NCBI GenBank assembly: GCA_035627675.1
Contig: DASPLH010000199.1
Span: 1-6,531 of the forward strand
Reading direction: 5' to 3'
From: DASPLH01 sp035627675
Lineage (GTDB): Bacteria > Acidobacteriota > Terriglobia > Terriglobales > Acidobacteriaceae
DNA: 6,531 nt
Part shown: one piece after another, positions 1 through 5,241 of the stretch
Position numbering within the stretch: position 1 is the first letter of the stretch
Layout: every line of letters starts with the position of its first letter
Made by a program: the position numbers and the translations under genes
Notes under the pieces: generated by a model
What the model was told of the DNA's origin: nothing
What the model saw: the letters and a program-made list of their open reading frames with translations, nothing else
Databases searched by the model: none

Positions 1-1
1 G

Positions 2-181
2 GGCGACGAAAGCTTCCGGCTCAAGAAGGGCTTCGACACGGCCGAAAAGCTCGGAGCCACGTACGCCATCATCGTCGGCGAAAACGAGGTCGCGGCCGAT
101 ACCTTCGCCATGAAGAATCTCAAGACGGGCGAGCAGGTCAGTGTCCCGCGGGCAGAACTGGCGTCGAAGGTGAAGCGGTAG
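2..181 (+). CDS. hisS: Histidyl-tRNA synthetase, C-terminal fragment
   Basis: This is the last 59 residues of a protein that begins outside the window, ending in TAG. The visible part has the alternating strand and helix pattern of the class IIa anticodon-binding domain: LKKGFDTAEKLGATYAIIVG, then ENEVAADTFAMKNLKTGEQ and the closing VPRAELASKVK. In HisRS this domain reads the tRNA(His) anticodon, while the catalytic core (not visible here) makes His-tRNA. The phrase GATYAIIVGENE followed by a K(D/N)LKTGEQ turn is typical of bacterial HisRS and fits less well with ProRS or ThrRS. It lies upstream of aspS on the same strand, an order common in bacteria, but the 287-bp repeat-filled gap and a candidate promoter before aspS suggest the two are not simply one transcript. 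Confidence 0.87.
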   Translation, partial: GDESFRLKKGFDTAEKLGATYAIIVGENEVAADTFAMKNLKTGEQVSVPRAELASKVKR

Positions 182-183
182 CC

Positions 184-218
184 GGTCGGTCGTCGGTCGT
201 CAGTCGTTGGTCGTCCGC
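184..218. repeat. Degenerate 7-bp tandem array after hisS
   Basis: Five contiguous 7-bp units start two bases after the hisS stop codon: GGTCGGT, CGTCGGT, CGTCAGT, CGTTGGT, CGTCCGC. The consensus is CGTCGGT. The units differ by one to three substitutions, so the array is old or is maintained imperfectly. It does not continue the hisS reading frame and has no clear ORF of its own. Its role is unknown. Confidence 0.7.
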
Positions 219-222
219 AGCT

Positions 223-262
223 GCAGGTGCCCCACATCCGCCCGCTGTTGGCGAATGTGGGA
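223..262. repeat. ~40-bp palindromic repeat, copy 1
   Basis: This copy is nearly identical to 326-366, 103 bp downstream. The two differ by one substitution in the loop and one missing G near the end. Each copy folds as CCCCACATCCGCC (230-242) against GGCGAATGTGGG (250-261), a 12-bp stem with one mismatch and a 7-nt loop. No T-run follows, so it is a weak candidate for an intrinsic terminator and is better described as a dispersed palindromic element. It could still protect the 3' end of hisS mRNA. Confidence 0.75.
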
Positions 263-284
263 TCGTGCTCTTGAAGCTATTTCC

Positions 285-314
285 GAGCTGCTGAGCTACT
301 GAGCCACTGAGCTT
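285..314. repeat. Octamer tandem array (GAGCTRCT), copy A
   Basis: The 8-bp units GAGCTGCT, GAGCTACT and GAGCCACT are followed by a partial GAGCTTC. The 18 bp CTGAGCTACTGAGCCACT (291-308) recur exactly at 6232-6249, about 5.9 kb away. That points to a dispersed repeat family rather than local slippage alone. The array sits between the two palindromic repeat copies. Confidence 0.75.
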
Positions 315-325
315 CGAGAAATACC

Positions 326-366
326 GCAGGTGCCCCACATCCGCCCGCCGTTGGCGAATGTGGGGA
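326..366. repeat. ~40-bp palindromic repeat, copy 2
   Basis: This is the second copy of the 223-262 element in the same orientation. Its stem is CCCCACATCCGCC (333-345) with GGCGAATGTGGGG (353-365), 13 bp with one mismatch and a 7-nt loop. An ATG in aspS frame lies inside it at 358, but it belongs to the repeat and not to the gene. Confidence 0.75.
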
Positions 367-397
367 TGTCAACCCGGCGCCGTCCTGACCGACTCAA

Positions 398-427
398 TTC
401 ATCGCCTGCCCTGCTCGCCTGTACAAT
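398..427 (+). promoter_or_regulatory. Candidate sigma-70-type promoter for aspS
   Basis: TACAAT at 422-427 matches TATAAT at five of six positions and is preceded directly by TG. A weak -35 candidate, TTCATC (398-403), lies 18 bp upstream. Transcription would begin near 434 and give a leader of about 35 nt with a pyrimidine-rich stretch before the start codon at 469. The -35 match is poor, so this is a suggestion only. Confidence 0.35.
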
Positions 428-468
428 CGTGTTTTCCCCTACTCTCGTCGCGACCGGATATATCTGTT

Positions 469-2307
469 ATGCAATTGGACTTTTTAGGCGATCTGAAACG
501 TACCCTCCGCTGCGGAGAACTCCGCGCCACCGATGCCGGGAAAACCGTCACCCTGATGGGTTGGGTGAACCGCCGTCGTGATTTCGGCAACTTGATTTTC
601 CTGGACCTGCGCGACCGCGCCGGTATCGCCCAGATCGTCTTCGACAAGGAATCCAACGCGGGGATACACGAGCGCGCCAGCGAATTGCGCAACGAGTTCG
701 TCGTTGCCGTCACCGGAACGGTGAAGCTCCGCGACGCGGCCAATGTGAACAAGAACATGCCGACGGGCGAGGTTGAGGTGATCGCCACCGAGCTGCGCCT
801 GTTGAACGAGAGCAGGGTTCCGCCGTTCCTTCCCGGAGACCAGGCGGTCACCGCCAGCGAAGAGACGCGACTCAAACATCGCTATCTCGACCTGCGCCGG
901 AGCGAGATGCAGTTCAACATCGAGCTGCGTCATCGGGTGGCGCTCGCCATTCGCGACTACCTCAACAGCCAGGGCTTTTACGAGATCGAAACGCCGTACA
1001 TGACCCGCTCGACGCCGGAAGGCGCGCGCGACTACCTTGTGCCTTCGCGCGTGCACCCGGGCGAGTTCTACGCGCTGCCGCAGTCGCCGCAGATTTTCAA
1101 GCAGATCCTGATGATCTCGGGCTTCGACCGTTACTTCCAGATCGTCCGCTGCTTCCGCGACGAAGACTTGCGCGCCGACCGCCAGCCGGAGTTCACGCAG
1201 ATCGACCTGGAGATGTCGTTCCCGACCGAAGACACGGTGTTTGCCGTCGTCGAGGGATTCCTCGGAGCGGCCTTCAAGACCGCCGGATACGAGATCGAGA
1301 AGCAGTTCCCGCGCATGTCCTACGACGAAGCGATCCGCCTCTATGGGATCGACAAGCCCGACATGCGGCTTCCGGCAATGACCGATGTTCGCGAGGCCTT
1401 CCCGTTGGACGTGTTGCAGACGCTCGCGGCCGACGCGGAACTTCCAGTCGTCGCCATCCGCATCCCCGGCGTCGGCGAACTCTCGCGCAAGGAGCGCGAC
1501 GAACACAAGACGCTGCTCAGCGAGAAGCAGTCGAAGGCCATCAAGTTCTTCGACGACTTCAAGCGGCTGGAGAAGTCGTGGCCTGACACGGTGGCGAAGA
1601 TCAAGCAGTTGACCGGAGCCGCCGAAGGCGACCTCCTGGTCGTTGTCGCTGCGCCTCAGCGCACCGAGATCGGCGACGCGCGGAAATCGCGCCGCCAGTC
1701 GGAAGAGGTGTACAAGACCGCCGGGCAATTGCGCCTGGCGCTCGCGCAGCGTTACGCGGCGCGACACAAGGCATTCGAGGGCAAGCAGTTCAAATTCCTC
1801 TGGGTGACGGATTTCCCGATGTTCGAGTGGGACGAGCAGGACGGGCGCTGGAACGCAGCGCACCATCCGTTCACCTCTCCGCACGAGCAGGACATGGCAA
1901 AGCTCGGCGGCGGCGTGGCGGCGGCGCGCGACATCAACTCCGCGCTGGGCGACATGCGTTCGCGGGCATACGACGTTGTGCTGAACGGCACCGAGCTGGG
2001 CTCCGGTTCGATCCGTATCCACCGGCAGGATGTGCAGTCACAGATCTTCGAAGCCATCGGAATGGACCTGGAGGAACAGAAGAACCGCTTTGGCTTCTTC
2101 CTCGAAGCGCTCCAGTACGGCACGCCGCCGCACGGTGGAATCGCGCTCGGACTGGACCGGATCGTGATGATCCTCGCCGGCGCTCCGAGCCTGCGCGAAG
2201 TCATCCCGTTCCCCAAGACGGCTGCCGCAACCGACCTCATGGCAGACGCTCCAACGCCGGTCAGTGAAACGCAGCTGAAAGAACTGGGAATCGTGGTGAA
2301 GAAGTGA
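469..2307 (+). CDS. aspS: Aspartyl-tRNA synthetase (bacterial type, with GAD domain)
   Basis: This class IIb synthetase of 612 residues makes Asp-tRNA in the cytoplasm. Residues ~1-115 form the OB-fold anticodon-binding domain (VTLMGWVNRRRDFGNLIFLD at 27-46). The catalytic core then starts with TRLKHRYLDLRR (133-144) and STPEGARDYLVPSR (181-194). Motif 2 is FRDEDLRADRQPEFTQID (229-246), with invariant R230. A GAD insert, typical of the bacterial form, occupies roughly 300-420. Motif 3 is GGIALGLDRIVMI (556-568), with R564. The frame stays open upstream to an ATG at 358, but homology begins with MQLDFLGDLKRT, and the extra 37 residues would be encoded by a palindromic repeat and the candidate promoter, so 469 is chosen. 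No strong ribosome-binding site is visible. The length is close to the family norm of about 590. At the OB-fold positions linked to tRNA(Asn) discrimination it has F39 and A91, so its specificity is undecided. gatC and gatA lie 1.5-3.5 kb away on the other strand. Confidence 0.95.
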   Translation: MQLDFLGDLKRTLRCGELRATDAGKTVTLMGWVNRRRDFGNLIFLDLRDRAGIAQIVFDKESNAGIHERASELRNEFVVAVTGTVKLRDAANVNKNMPTGEVEVIATELRLLNESRVPPFLPGDQAVTASEETRLKHRYLDLRRSEMQFNIELRHRVALAIRDYLNSQGFYEIETPYMTRSTPEGARDYLVPSRVHPGEFYALPQSPQIFKQILMISGFDRYFQIVRCFRDEDLRADRQPEFTQIDLEMSFPTEDTVFAVVEGFLGAAFKTAGYEIEKQFPRMSYDEAIRLYGIDKPDMRLPAMTDVREAFPLDVLQTLAADAELPVVAIRIPGVGELSRKERDEHKTLLSEKQSKAIKFFDDFKRLEKSWPDTVAKIKQLTGAAEGDLLVVVAAPQRTEIGDARKSRRQSEEVYKTAGQLRLALAQRYAARHKAFEGKQFKFLWVTDFPMFEWDEQDGRWNAAHHPFTSPHEQDMAKLGGGVAAARDINSALGDMRSRAYDVVLNGTELGSGSIRIHRQDVQSQIFEAIGMDLEEQKNRFGFFLEALQYGTPPHGGIALGLDRIVMILAGAPSLREVIPFPKTAAATDLMADAPTPVSETQLKELGIVVKK

Positions 2308-2321
2308 ACCGGAATACAAAA

Positions 2322-2357
2322 AGGTGCAGCCACGAGCTGCGCCTCTTCGTTGTTATT
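2322..2357 (+). terminator. Probable intrinsic terminator of aspS
   Basis: Fifteen bases after the aspS stop, AGGTGCAGC (2322-2330) pairs with GCTGCGCCT (2336-2344), giving a 9-bp stem with one G-U pair and the loop CACGA. A T-rich stretch, CTTCGTTGTTATT, follows, and an A-rich run precedes the stem. This is the only hairpin in the window with a fair U-tract. The tail is interrupted by C and G, so its strength is uncertain. Confidence 0.6.
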
Positions 2358-2387
2358 GCATGTAATAGGGGCAGGCTCCGGCAAGCC

Positions 2388-2451
2388 TTGTATCAGGGCA
2401 CGGCTTCAGCCGTGCCCAAACGGCACTGATAACCATCGGGGCTTCAGCCCC
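2388..2451 (+). repeat. Left REP pair (two hairpins)
   Basis: Hairpin 1, GGGCACGGCT..AGCCGTGCCC (2396-2417), and hairpin 2, GGGGCTTCAGCCCC (2438-2451), are separated by 20 bp. Both share the core GGCTTCAGCC. The TTGTATCA arm lies outside hairpin 1, and CTGC spans the end of hairpin 2 and the bases after it. Two REP hairpins in this arrangement correspond to the REPIN/BIME-type units known to be moved by RAYT proteins. Confidence 0.75.
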
Positions 2452-2492
2452 TGCTCCTCATGCTGCAACTACTGCACTAGGCTTGAGAACGC

Positions 2493-2987
2493 ATGTCTCG
2501 GCCGAACCGAAATTCGAATCCAGAGTCTATAGTTTCTACCGAACGAACGTTCTTCGTCACAAGTTCGTCAGCAAACAAGCGGGCGATCTTCCAGTCTGAA
2601 CGCGCGGCCGAACTCTTTTGCTCTACATTCCTGGGCTATCGAGATGACGGTCGCTTCCGTGTGCACGCTTTTGTTCTGATGCGCGACCACTTTCACGCTC
2701 TGATCACGGTAGATGAGAGCATCAGCATCGAAAAGGCCGTGCAGTTTATCAAAGGAGGGTTCGCATTCCGAGCAGGCCGAGAACTACAGATGCGCGATGT
2801 GTGGCAGCGCGGATTTTCTGAGGTCCGAATCACCGATGAGAACCTGTTCCTGAGAGCCCGCGATTACATCCACCACAATCCGGTCCGAGCGCACATGGTG
2901 GCACTTGCACAGGACTGGGACTATTCATCGGCAAACGAGCGATGGAGTATGGATCCTATGCCGCAGGGGCTAAAGCCCCCTCACTGA
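2493..2987 (+). CDS. REP-associated tyrosine transposase (RAYT, Y1/HUH family)
   Basis: This 164-residue protein belongs to the IS200-like Y1 transposase superfamily, which cuts and rejoins single-stranded DNA at REP hairpins. The N-terminal strand is TFFVTSSSANKRAIFQ (19-34). The metal-binding HUH motif is H66-F67-H68 in HAFVLMRDHFHALIT. QFIKGGFAFRAGRE (84-97) and VWQRGFSEVRI (103-113) are typical of the family. The catalytic tyrosine is predicted to be Y125 in YIHHNPVRA, and the protein continues DWDYSSA (141-147). All key residues are present, so it may be active. The tail DPMPQGLKPPH is encoded by the right REP hairpin, so the stop codon lies in repeat DNA. GAG and AA bases before the ATG form only a weak ribosome-binding site. 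In this family the gene is usually a single domesticated chromosomal copy and not a multi-copy IS. It lies convergent to the exported-protein gene. Confidence 0.9.
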   Translation: MSRPNRNSNPESIVSTERTFFVTSSSANKRAIFQSERAAELFCSTFLGYRDDGRFRVHAFVLMRDHFHALITVDESISIEKAVQFIKGGFAFRAGRELQMRDVWQRGFSEVRITDENLFLRARDYIHHNPVRAHMVALAQDWDYSSANERWSMDPMPQGLKPPH

Positions 2988-3029
2988 TCACTCGCTCTAC
3001 GGCACGGCTGAAGCCGTGCCCTGATACAA
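2966..3029 (-). repeat. Right REP pair (two hairpins), inverted relative to left
   Basis: Hairpin 2 is GGGGCTAAAGCCCC (2966-2979), and hairpin 1 is GGCACGGCTGAAGCCGTGCC (3001-3020), followed by the outer arm ending in TGATACAA. The spacer between them is 21 bp. Hairpin 1 and its arm match the left end perfectly, while hairpin 2 differs by one base in the loop and the spacer is not conserved. Hairpin 2 overlaps the last codons of the transposase gene. Confidence 0.75.
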
Positions 3030-3077
3030 ATCTATGTTCGCGCTCTCGAACCCGCGTCGATAAAGACCTCAGATCCC

Positions 3078-3111
3078 GGGGCACGGTTGAAGCCGAAGTT
3101 CTTCTCCGTGC
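3078..3111. repeat. Degenerate REP remnant / hairpin between convergent genes
   Basis: GGGGCACGGTTGAAGCCG matches the first part of REP hairpin 1 with one change in the stem. The expected closing GTGCC is displaced about 13 bp, and CCGTGC (3106-3111) can still pair with GCACGG (3081-3086). An inner GAAG/CTTC helix is also possible. It sits 8 bp beyond the stop codon of the minus-strand exported-protein gene and could serve as a 3' hairpin for it, though there is no T-run on that strand. Confidence 0.45.
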
Positions 3112-3119
3112 GATCGGCG

Positions 3120-3542
3120 TTATCGAACGTCTGGGATTGGGACCATGCCGCCCTGGCGCTTGCCGTTGTCGCGATCCCGGTCGGGGGTCGAGCGTGACGG
3201 GATTGGGATTACGACCGCACCGCTGCGTGTACGCGGGCTGCGCCACACGCCGTCCGTGCCGCGAATCCACGTGCTGCGGCATCCGCGCTTCTTGGCCTGG
3301 CCCGGAGGCAGGTCGCAGTTGCTCCAGCCCTTCTTCTTGCCCTTGCTCCAGCCCGGAGGACGGCCGTTCTTGTGGTCGTGGCGATCGTCGTAACGGCCAC
3401 CCGGTATCACCACCATGCCACCGCTTGCGCCTCGATCGTTGTGGGACTTGCCTTGTCCCTTGCCTTTTCCGTCTGCCATGGCCGGCGTCGCAAGCGTCAA
3501 AGCCAGCGCCGCAGTGATCAACCACGTCCAGGTTCTTTTCAT
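3120..3542 (-). CDS. Putative exported basic protein, unknown function
   Basis: This is a 140-residue protein with a clear Sec signal peptide: positive MKR, hydrophobic WLITAALALTLATP (7-20), and the cleavage motif AMA after residue 23. The predicted mature part (24-140) is very basic and rich in Gly, Lys, Arg and Pro, with no other membrane segment. It contains PPGWSKGKKKGW (62-73) and NCDLPPGQAKKRGC (75-88), giving two PPG-x-KK modules and two cysteines (76 and 88) that could form a disulfide in the periplasm. A short hydrophobic motif recurs three times: GGMVVIP (41-47), GAVVIP (108-113) and GGMVPIP (131-137). The start is supported by the signal peptide and by GGGGAG (3554-3549), six bases before the ATG. 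The PPG..NCD..PPG..KK pattern resembles small secreted hypothetical proteins of acidobacteria, recalled and not checked. Function is unknown. It has a structured leader and its own transcription unit. Confidence 0.75.
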   Translation of the reverse strand: MKRTWTWLITAALALTLATPAMADGKGKGQGKSHNDRGASGGMVVIPGGRYDDRHDHKNGRPPGWSKGKKKGWSNCDLPPGQAKKRGCRSTWIRGTDGVWRSPRTRSGAVVIPIPSRSTPDRDRDNGKRQGGMVPIPDVR

Positions 3543-3553
3543 CGTCTTCTCCC

Positions 3554-3634
3554 CGGAGCCAACGTGGGACTCCGTCCACCGGTGCTTCGTCCGGTGCGCC
3601 AGCCAGGTACAGCAAGGTCTGAACTGCTCTGGCT
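3554..3634 (-). promoter_or_regulatory. Three-hairpin leader of the exported-protein gene
   Basis: In transcript order there are three stems. AGCCAG/CTGGCT (3634-3629 with 3606-3601) carries an inner AGCA/TGCT helix. CACCGG/CCGGTG (3596-3591 with 3582-3577) has the loop ACGAAGCA. CGGAGTC/GGCTCCG (3574-3568 with 3560-3554, one G-U pair) has a 7-nt loop. The third stem ends at the first base of the GGGGAG ribosome-binding site, so folding could affect initiation. The pattern does not match a riboswitch class that I can recognise. The promoter is not clear; a weak TTGCTC at 3670-3665 with TACTAG at 3649-3644 has only 15 bp spacing. Confidence 0.4.
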
Positions 3635-3760
3635 ATTGCAACCCTAGTACCGCGACGAAGTTTTGAGCAAATAGCGTTGGTACATGGACTTAGTCGGACG
3701 CCCGGAGGCCCGTCACGCTGGAGAAATTACACGGAGAGGTACAAACGTTCGGGGAGCAAC

Positions 3761-3782
3761 GGGCGCAGCCCCGGCTGCGCCC
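3761..3782. repeat. GC-rich hairpin downstream of gatA
   Basis: GGGCGCAGC (3761-3769) pairs with GCTGCGCCC (3774-3782), a perfect 9-bp stem with a 4-nt loop. It begins 17 bp beyond the gatA stop codon. It lacks a T-run on either strand (the minus strand continues GTTGCTCCCC), so it is either a non-canonical terminator, an mRNA 3'-end stabiliser or another REP-like palindrome. The flank CCCCTGC is shared with REP hairpin 2. Nothing else recognisable lies between 3683 and 3760. Confidence 0.5.
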
Positions 3783-3799
3783 CTGCGAAAGAAGAAGAA

Positions 3800-5239
3800 C
3801 TAGCCGGCGTTGGAGTGTTCGACCACGTGCGCCAGCCGGAGGATGGTGCCTTCGTCGAAGTACTTCCCGAGGATCTGCAATCCGACCGGCAGGCCCGTTT
3901 TGGTATAGCCGCAGGGCACCGAGATGCCCGGAATACCGACAAGATCGGCCGTCACGGTGAAGATGTCGTTCAAGTACATCGCCAGCGGATCGCTCGTCTT
4001 CTCGCCCAGTTTGAAGGCCGGCGTGGGCGTGGTCGGCGTGACGATGGCGTCCACCTTCGTGAACGCCTCTTCGAAGTCGCGCGCCAGCAACGTGCGCACA
4101 CGCTGCGCCTTCAGGTAGTAGGCGTCGTAGTAGCCGGCGCTGAGCGCGTAGGTGCCCAGCAGGATGCGGCGCTTCACCTCGGGACCGAAGCCCTCGTCGC
4201 GGCTGCGGCGGTACATCTCGCTCAGCGTTGCAGCCTCGGCCGAGCGATACCCGTAGCGCACGCCGTCGAAGCGGGCGAGGTTCGAGGAAGCCTCGGCTGT
4301 CGCAACGATGTAGTACGTCGGAATGGCGTACTTCGTGTGCGGCAGCGATACCGGCACCACTTCGCAGCCGGCGGCGCGCAGGTTCTCGACACTCTTCTCG
4401 ACCGCTGCGCGGACTTCGGGATCGAGTCCCTCGCCGAAGTATTCGGCCGGAATACCGATCCGAAGCCCCTTTACCTCGCGACCGATCTCGCTCACGTAGT
4501 CGCCGACCGGAACGTCGGCGGACGTGGAGTCCTTGAGGTCGCGCCCGGCGATTTGTTGCAGGACGATCGCGGCGTCCTTCACGGTCTTGGTCAATGGTCC
4601 AACGTGGTCGAGCGAAGATGCGAAGGCGATGAGCCCGTAGCGCGAGACGCGTCCGTAGGTCGGCATCAGTCCCACCACACCGCAGAACGCCGCGGGCTGG
4701 CGGATCGAGCCTCCCGTATCGGAGCCAAGCGTTGCGACGGCCGTTCCGGCGGCAACGGCCGCCGCCGAGCCTCCCGAAGACCCGCCCGGGACGCGCGAGC
4801 GATCGCGCGGATTGCATACGGGACGATAGGCCGAGTTCTCGTTGGACGAGCCCATGGCGAACTCGTCGCAGTTGAGTTTGCCCAGCACAACGGCTCCGGC
4901 GGCCTCGAGCCGCGCGACCGCCGTGCAGTCGTAAGGCGCGACGAAGTTCTCGAGAACCTTCGATCCCGCCGTGGTGCGGGTGCCGGCCGTCATGAATACG
5001 TCCTTGATTCCAAACGGCACGCCGCCGAGCGCCGGAAGGTCTCCGCCGCGATCAACCGTGCGGTCGATGCGGTCGGCCTGCGCCAGCGCGCGCTCTTTCG
5101 AGAGCGTGAGGTAGGCGCCGATGCCCGGGTCCTCGGCCTCGATCTTCGCGTAGAAAGCCTCGGCCAGCGCGGTCGCGGTGGTCTGGCGCCGCTGCACGGC
5201 CTCGCGCGCCGCATCGATTGTCAAAAGATTGATGTCCAT
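3800..5239 (-). CDS. gatA: Asp-tRNA(Asn)/Glu-tRNA(Gln) amidotransferase subunit A
   Basis: This 479-residue amidase-signature enzyme is the glutaminase subunit of GatCAB. It releases ammonia from Gln, which GatB uses to convert Asp-tRNA(Asn) or Glu-tRNA(Gln) to the amide form. The catalytic Lys/cis-Ser/Ser triad falls at the family's standard positions: K79 in GVPFGIKDV, S154 in PGGSSGGSAA and S178 in GSDTGGSIRQPA. GKLNCDEFAMGSSNENSAY (120-138) and the C-terminal DIFTVTADLVGIPGISVPCG region are also typical. The length is normal (about 480). The ATG is two bases after the DUF5076 stop, with no strong ribosome-binding site, so translation is probably coupled. It is the last gene of the dciA-gatC-DUF5076-gatA cluster. 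gatB, needed for activity, is not in the window. Confidence 0.97.
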   Translation of the reverse strand: MDINLLTIDAAREAVQRRQTTATALAEAFYAKIEAEDPGIGAYLTLSKERALAQADRIDRTVDRGGDLPALGGVPFGIKDVFMTAGTRTTAGSKVLENFVAPYDCTAVARLEAAGAVVLGKLNCDEFAMGSSNENSAYRPVCNPRDRSRVPGGSSGGSAAAVAAGTAVATLGSDTGGSIRQPAAFCGVVGLMPTYGRVSRYGLIAFASSLDHVGPLTKTVKDAAIVLQQIAGRDLKDSTSADVPVGDYVSEIGREVKGLRIGIPAEYFGEGLDPEVRAAVEKSVENLRAAGCEVVPVSLPHTKYAIPTYYIVATAEASSNLARFDGVRYGYRSAEAATLSEMYRRSRDEGFGPEVKRRILLGTYALSAGYYDAYYLKAQRVRTLLARDFEEAFTKVDAIVTPTTPTPAFKLGEKTSDPLAMYLNDIFTVTADLVGIPGISVPCGYTKTGLPVGLQILGKYFDEGTILRLAHVVEHSNAG

Positions 5240-5241
5240 CG

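Larger units (their letters stand above)
2388..3029 (+). mobile_element. RAYT/REP mobile unit with 29-bp perfect inverted ends
   Basis: This 642-bp unit contains a REP-associated tyrosine transposase gene. It is bounded by a perfect 29-bp inverted repeat: 2388-2416 is the exact reverse complement of 3001-3029, and the outermost bases read TTGTATCAGGGCACGG inward. Pairing stops immediately outside (GCAAGCC on the left, ATCTATG on the right), which defines the edges. No target-site duplication is seen, as expected for single-strand HUH transposition. It lies after the aspS terminator in intergenic DNA and interrupts no gene. Whether the unit moved as a whole or is a resident RAYT with its REP copies cannot be told from one locus. 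Confidence 0.75.

Noticed and set aside
138..338. Short minus-strand ORF across the hisS end and repeats
   Set aside because: It is composed mostly of repeat translation, with no ribosome-binding site or recognisable family.
223..366. CRISPR array
   Set aside because: There are only two copies of a palindromic repeat with a 60-bp gap that itself contains another repeat. There are no regular spacers and no cas genes.
358..468. Upstream in-frame ATG for aspS
   Set aside because: The extra 37 codons pass through a palindromic repeat and the candidate promoter, and have no AspRS similarity.
484..2022. Long open frame on the minus strand (512 codons) opposite aspS
   Set aside because: It is fully antisense to a well-conserved synthetase and has Arg/Val/Glu-heavy composition with no recognisable domain. 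It is the usual shadow frame of GC-rich coding DNA.
3554..3634. Known riboswitch (c-di-GMP-I, cobalamin, glycine)
   Set aside because: The conserved single-strand motifs of these classes are absent. Only generic stems are seen.
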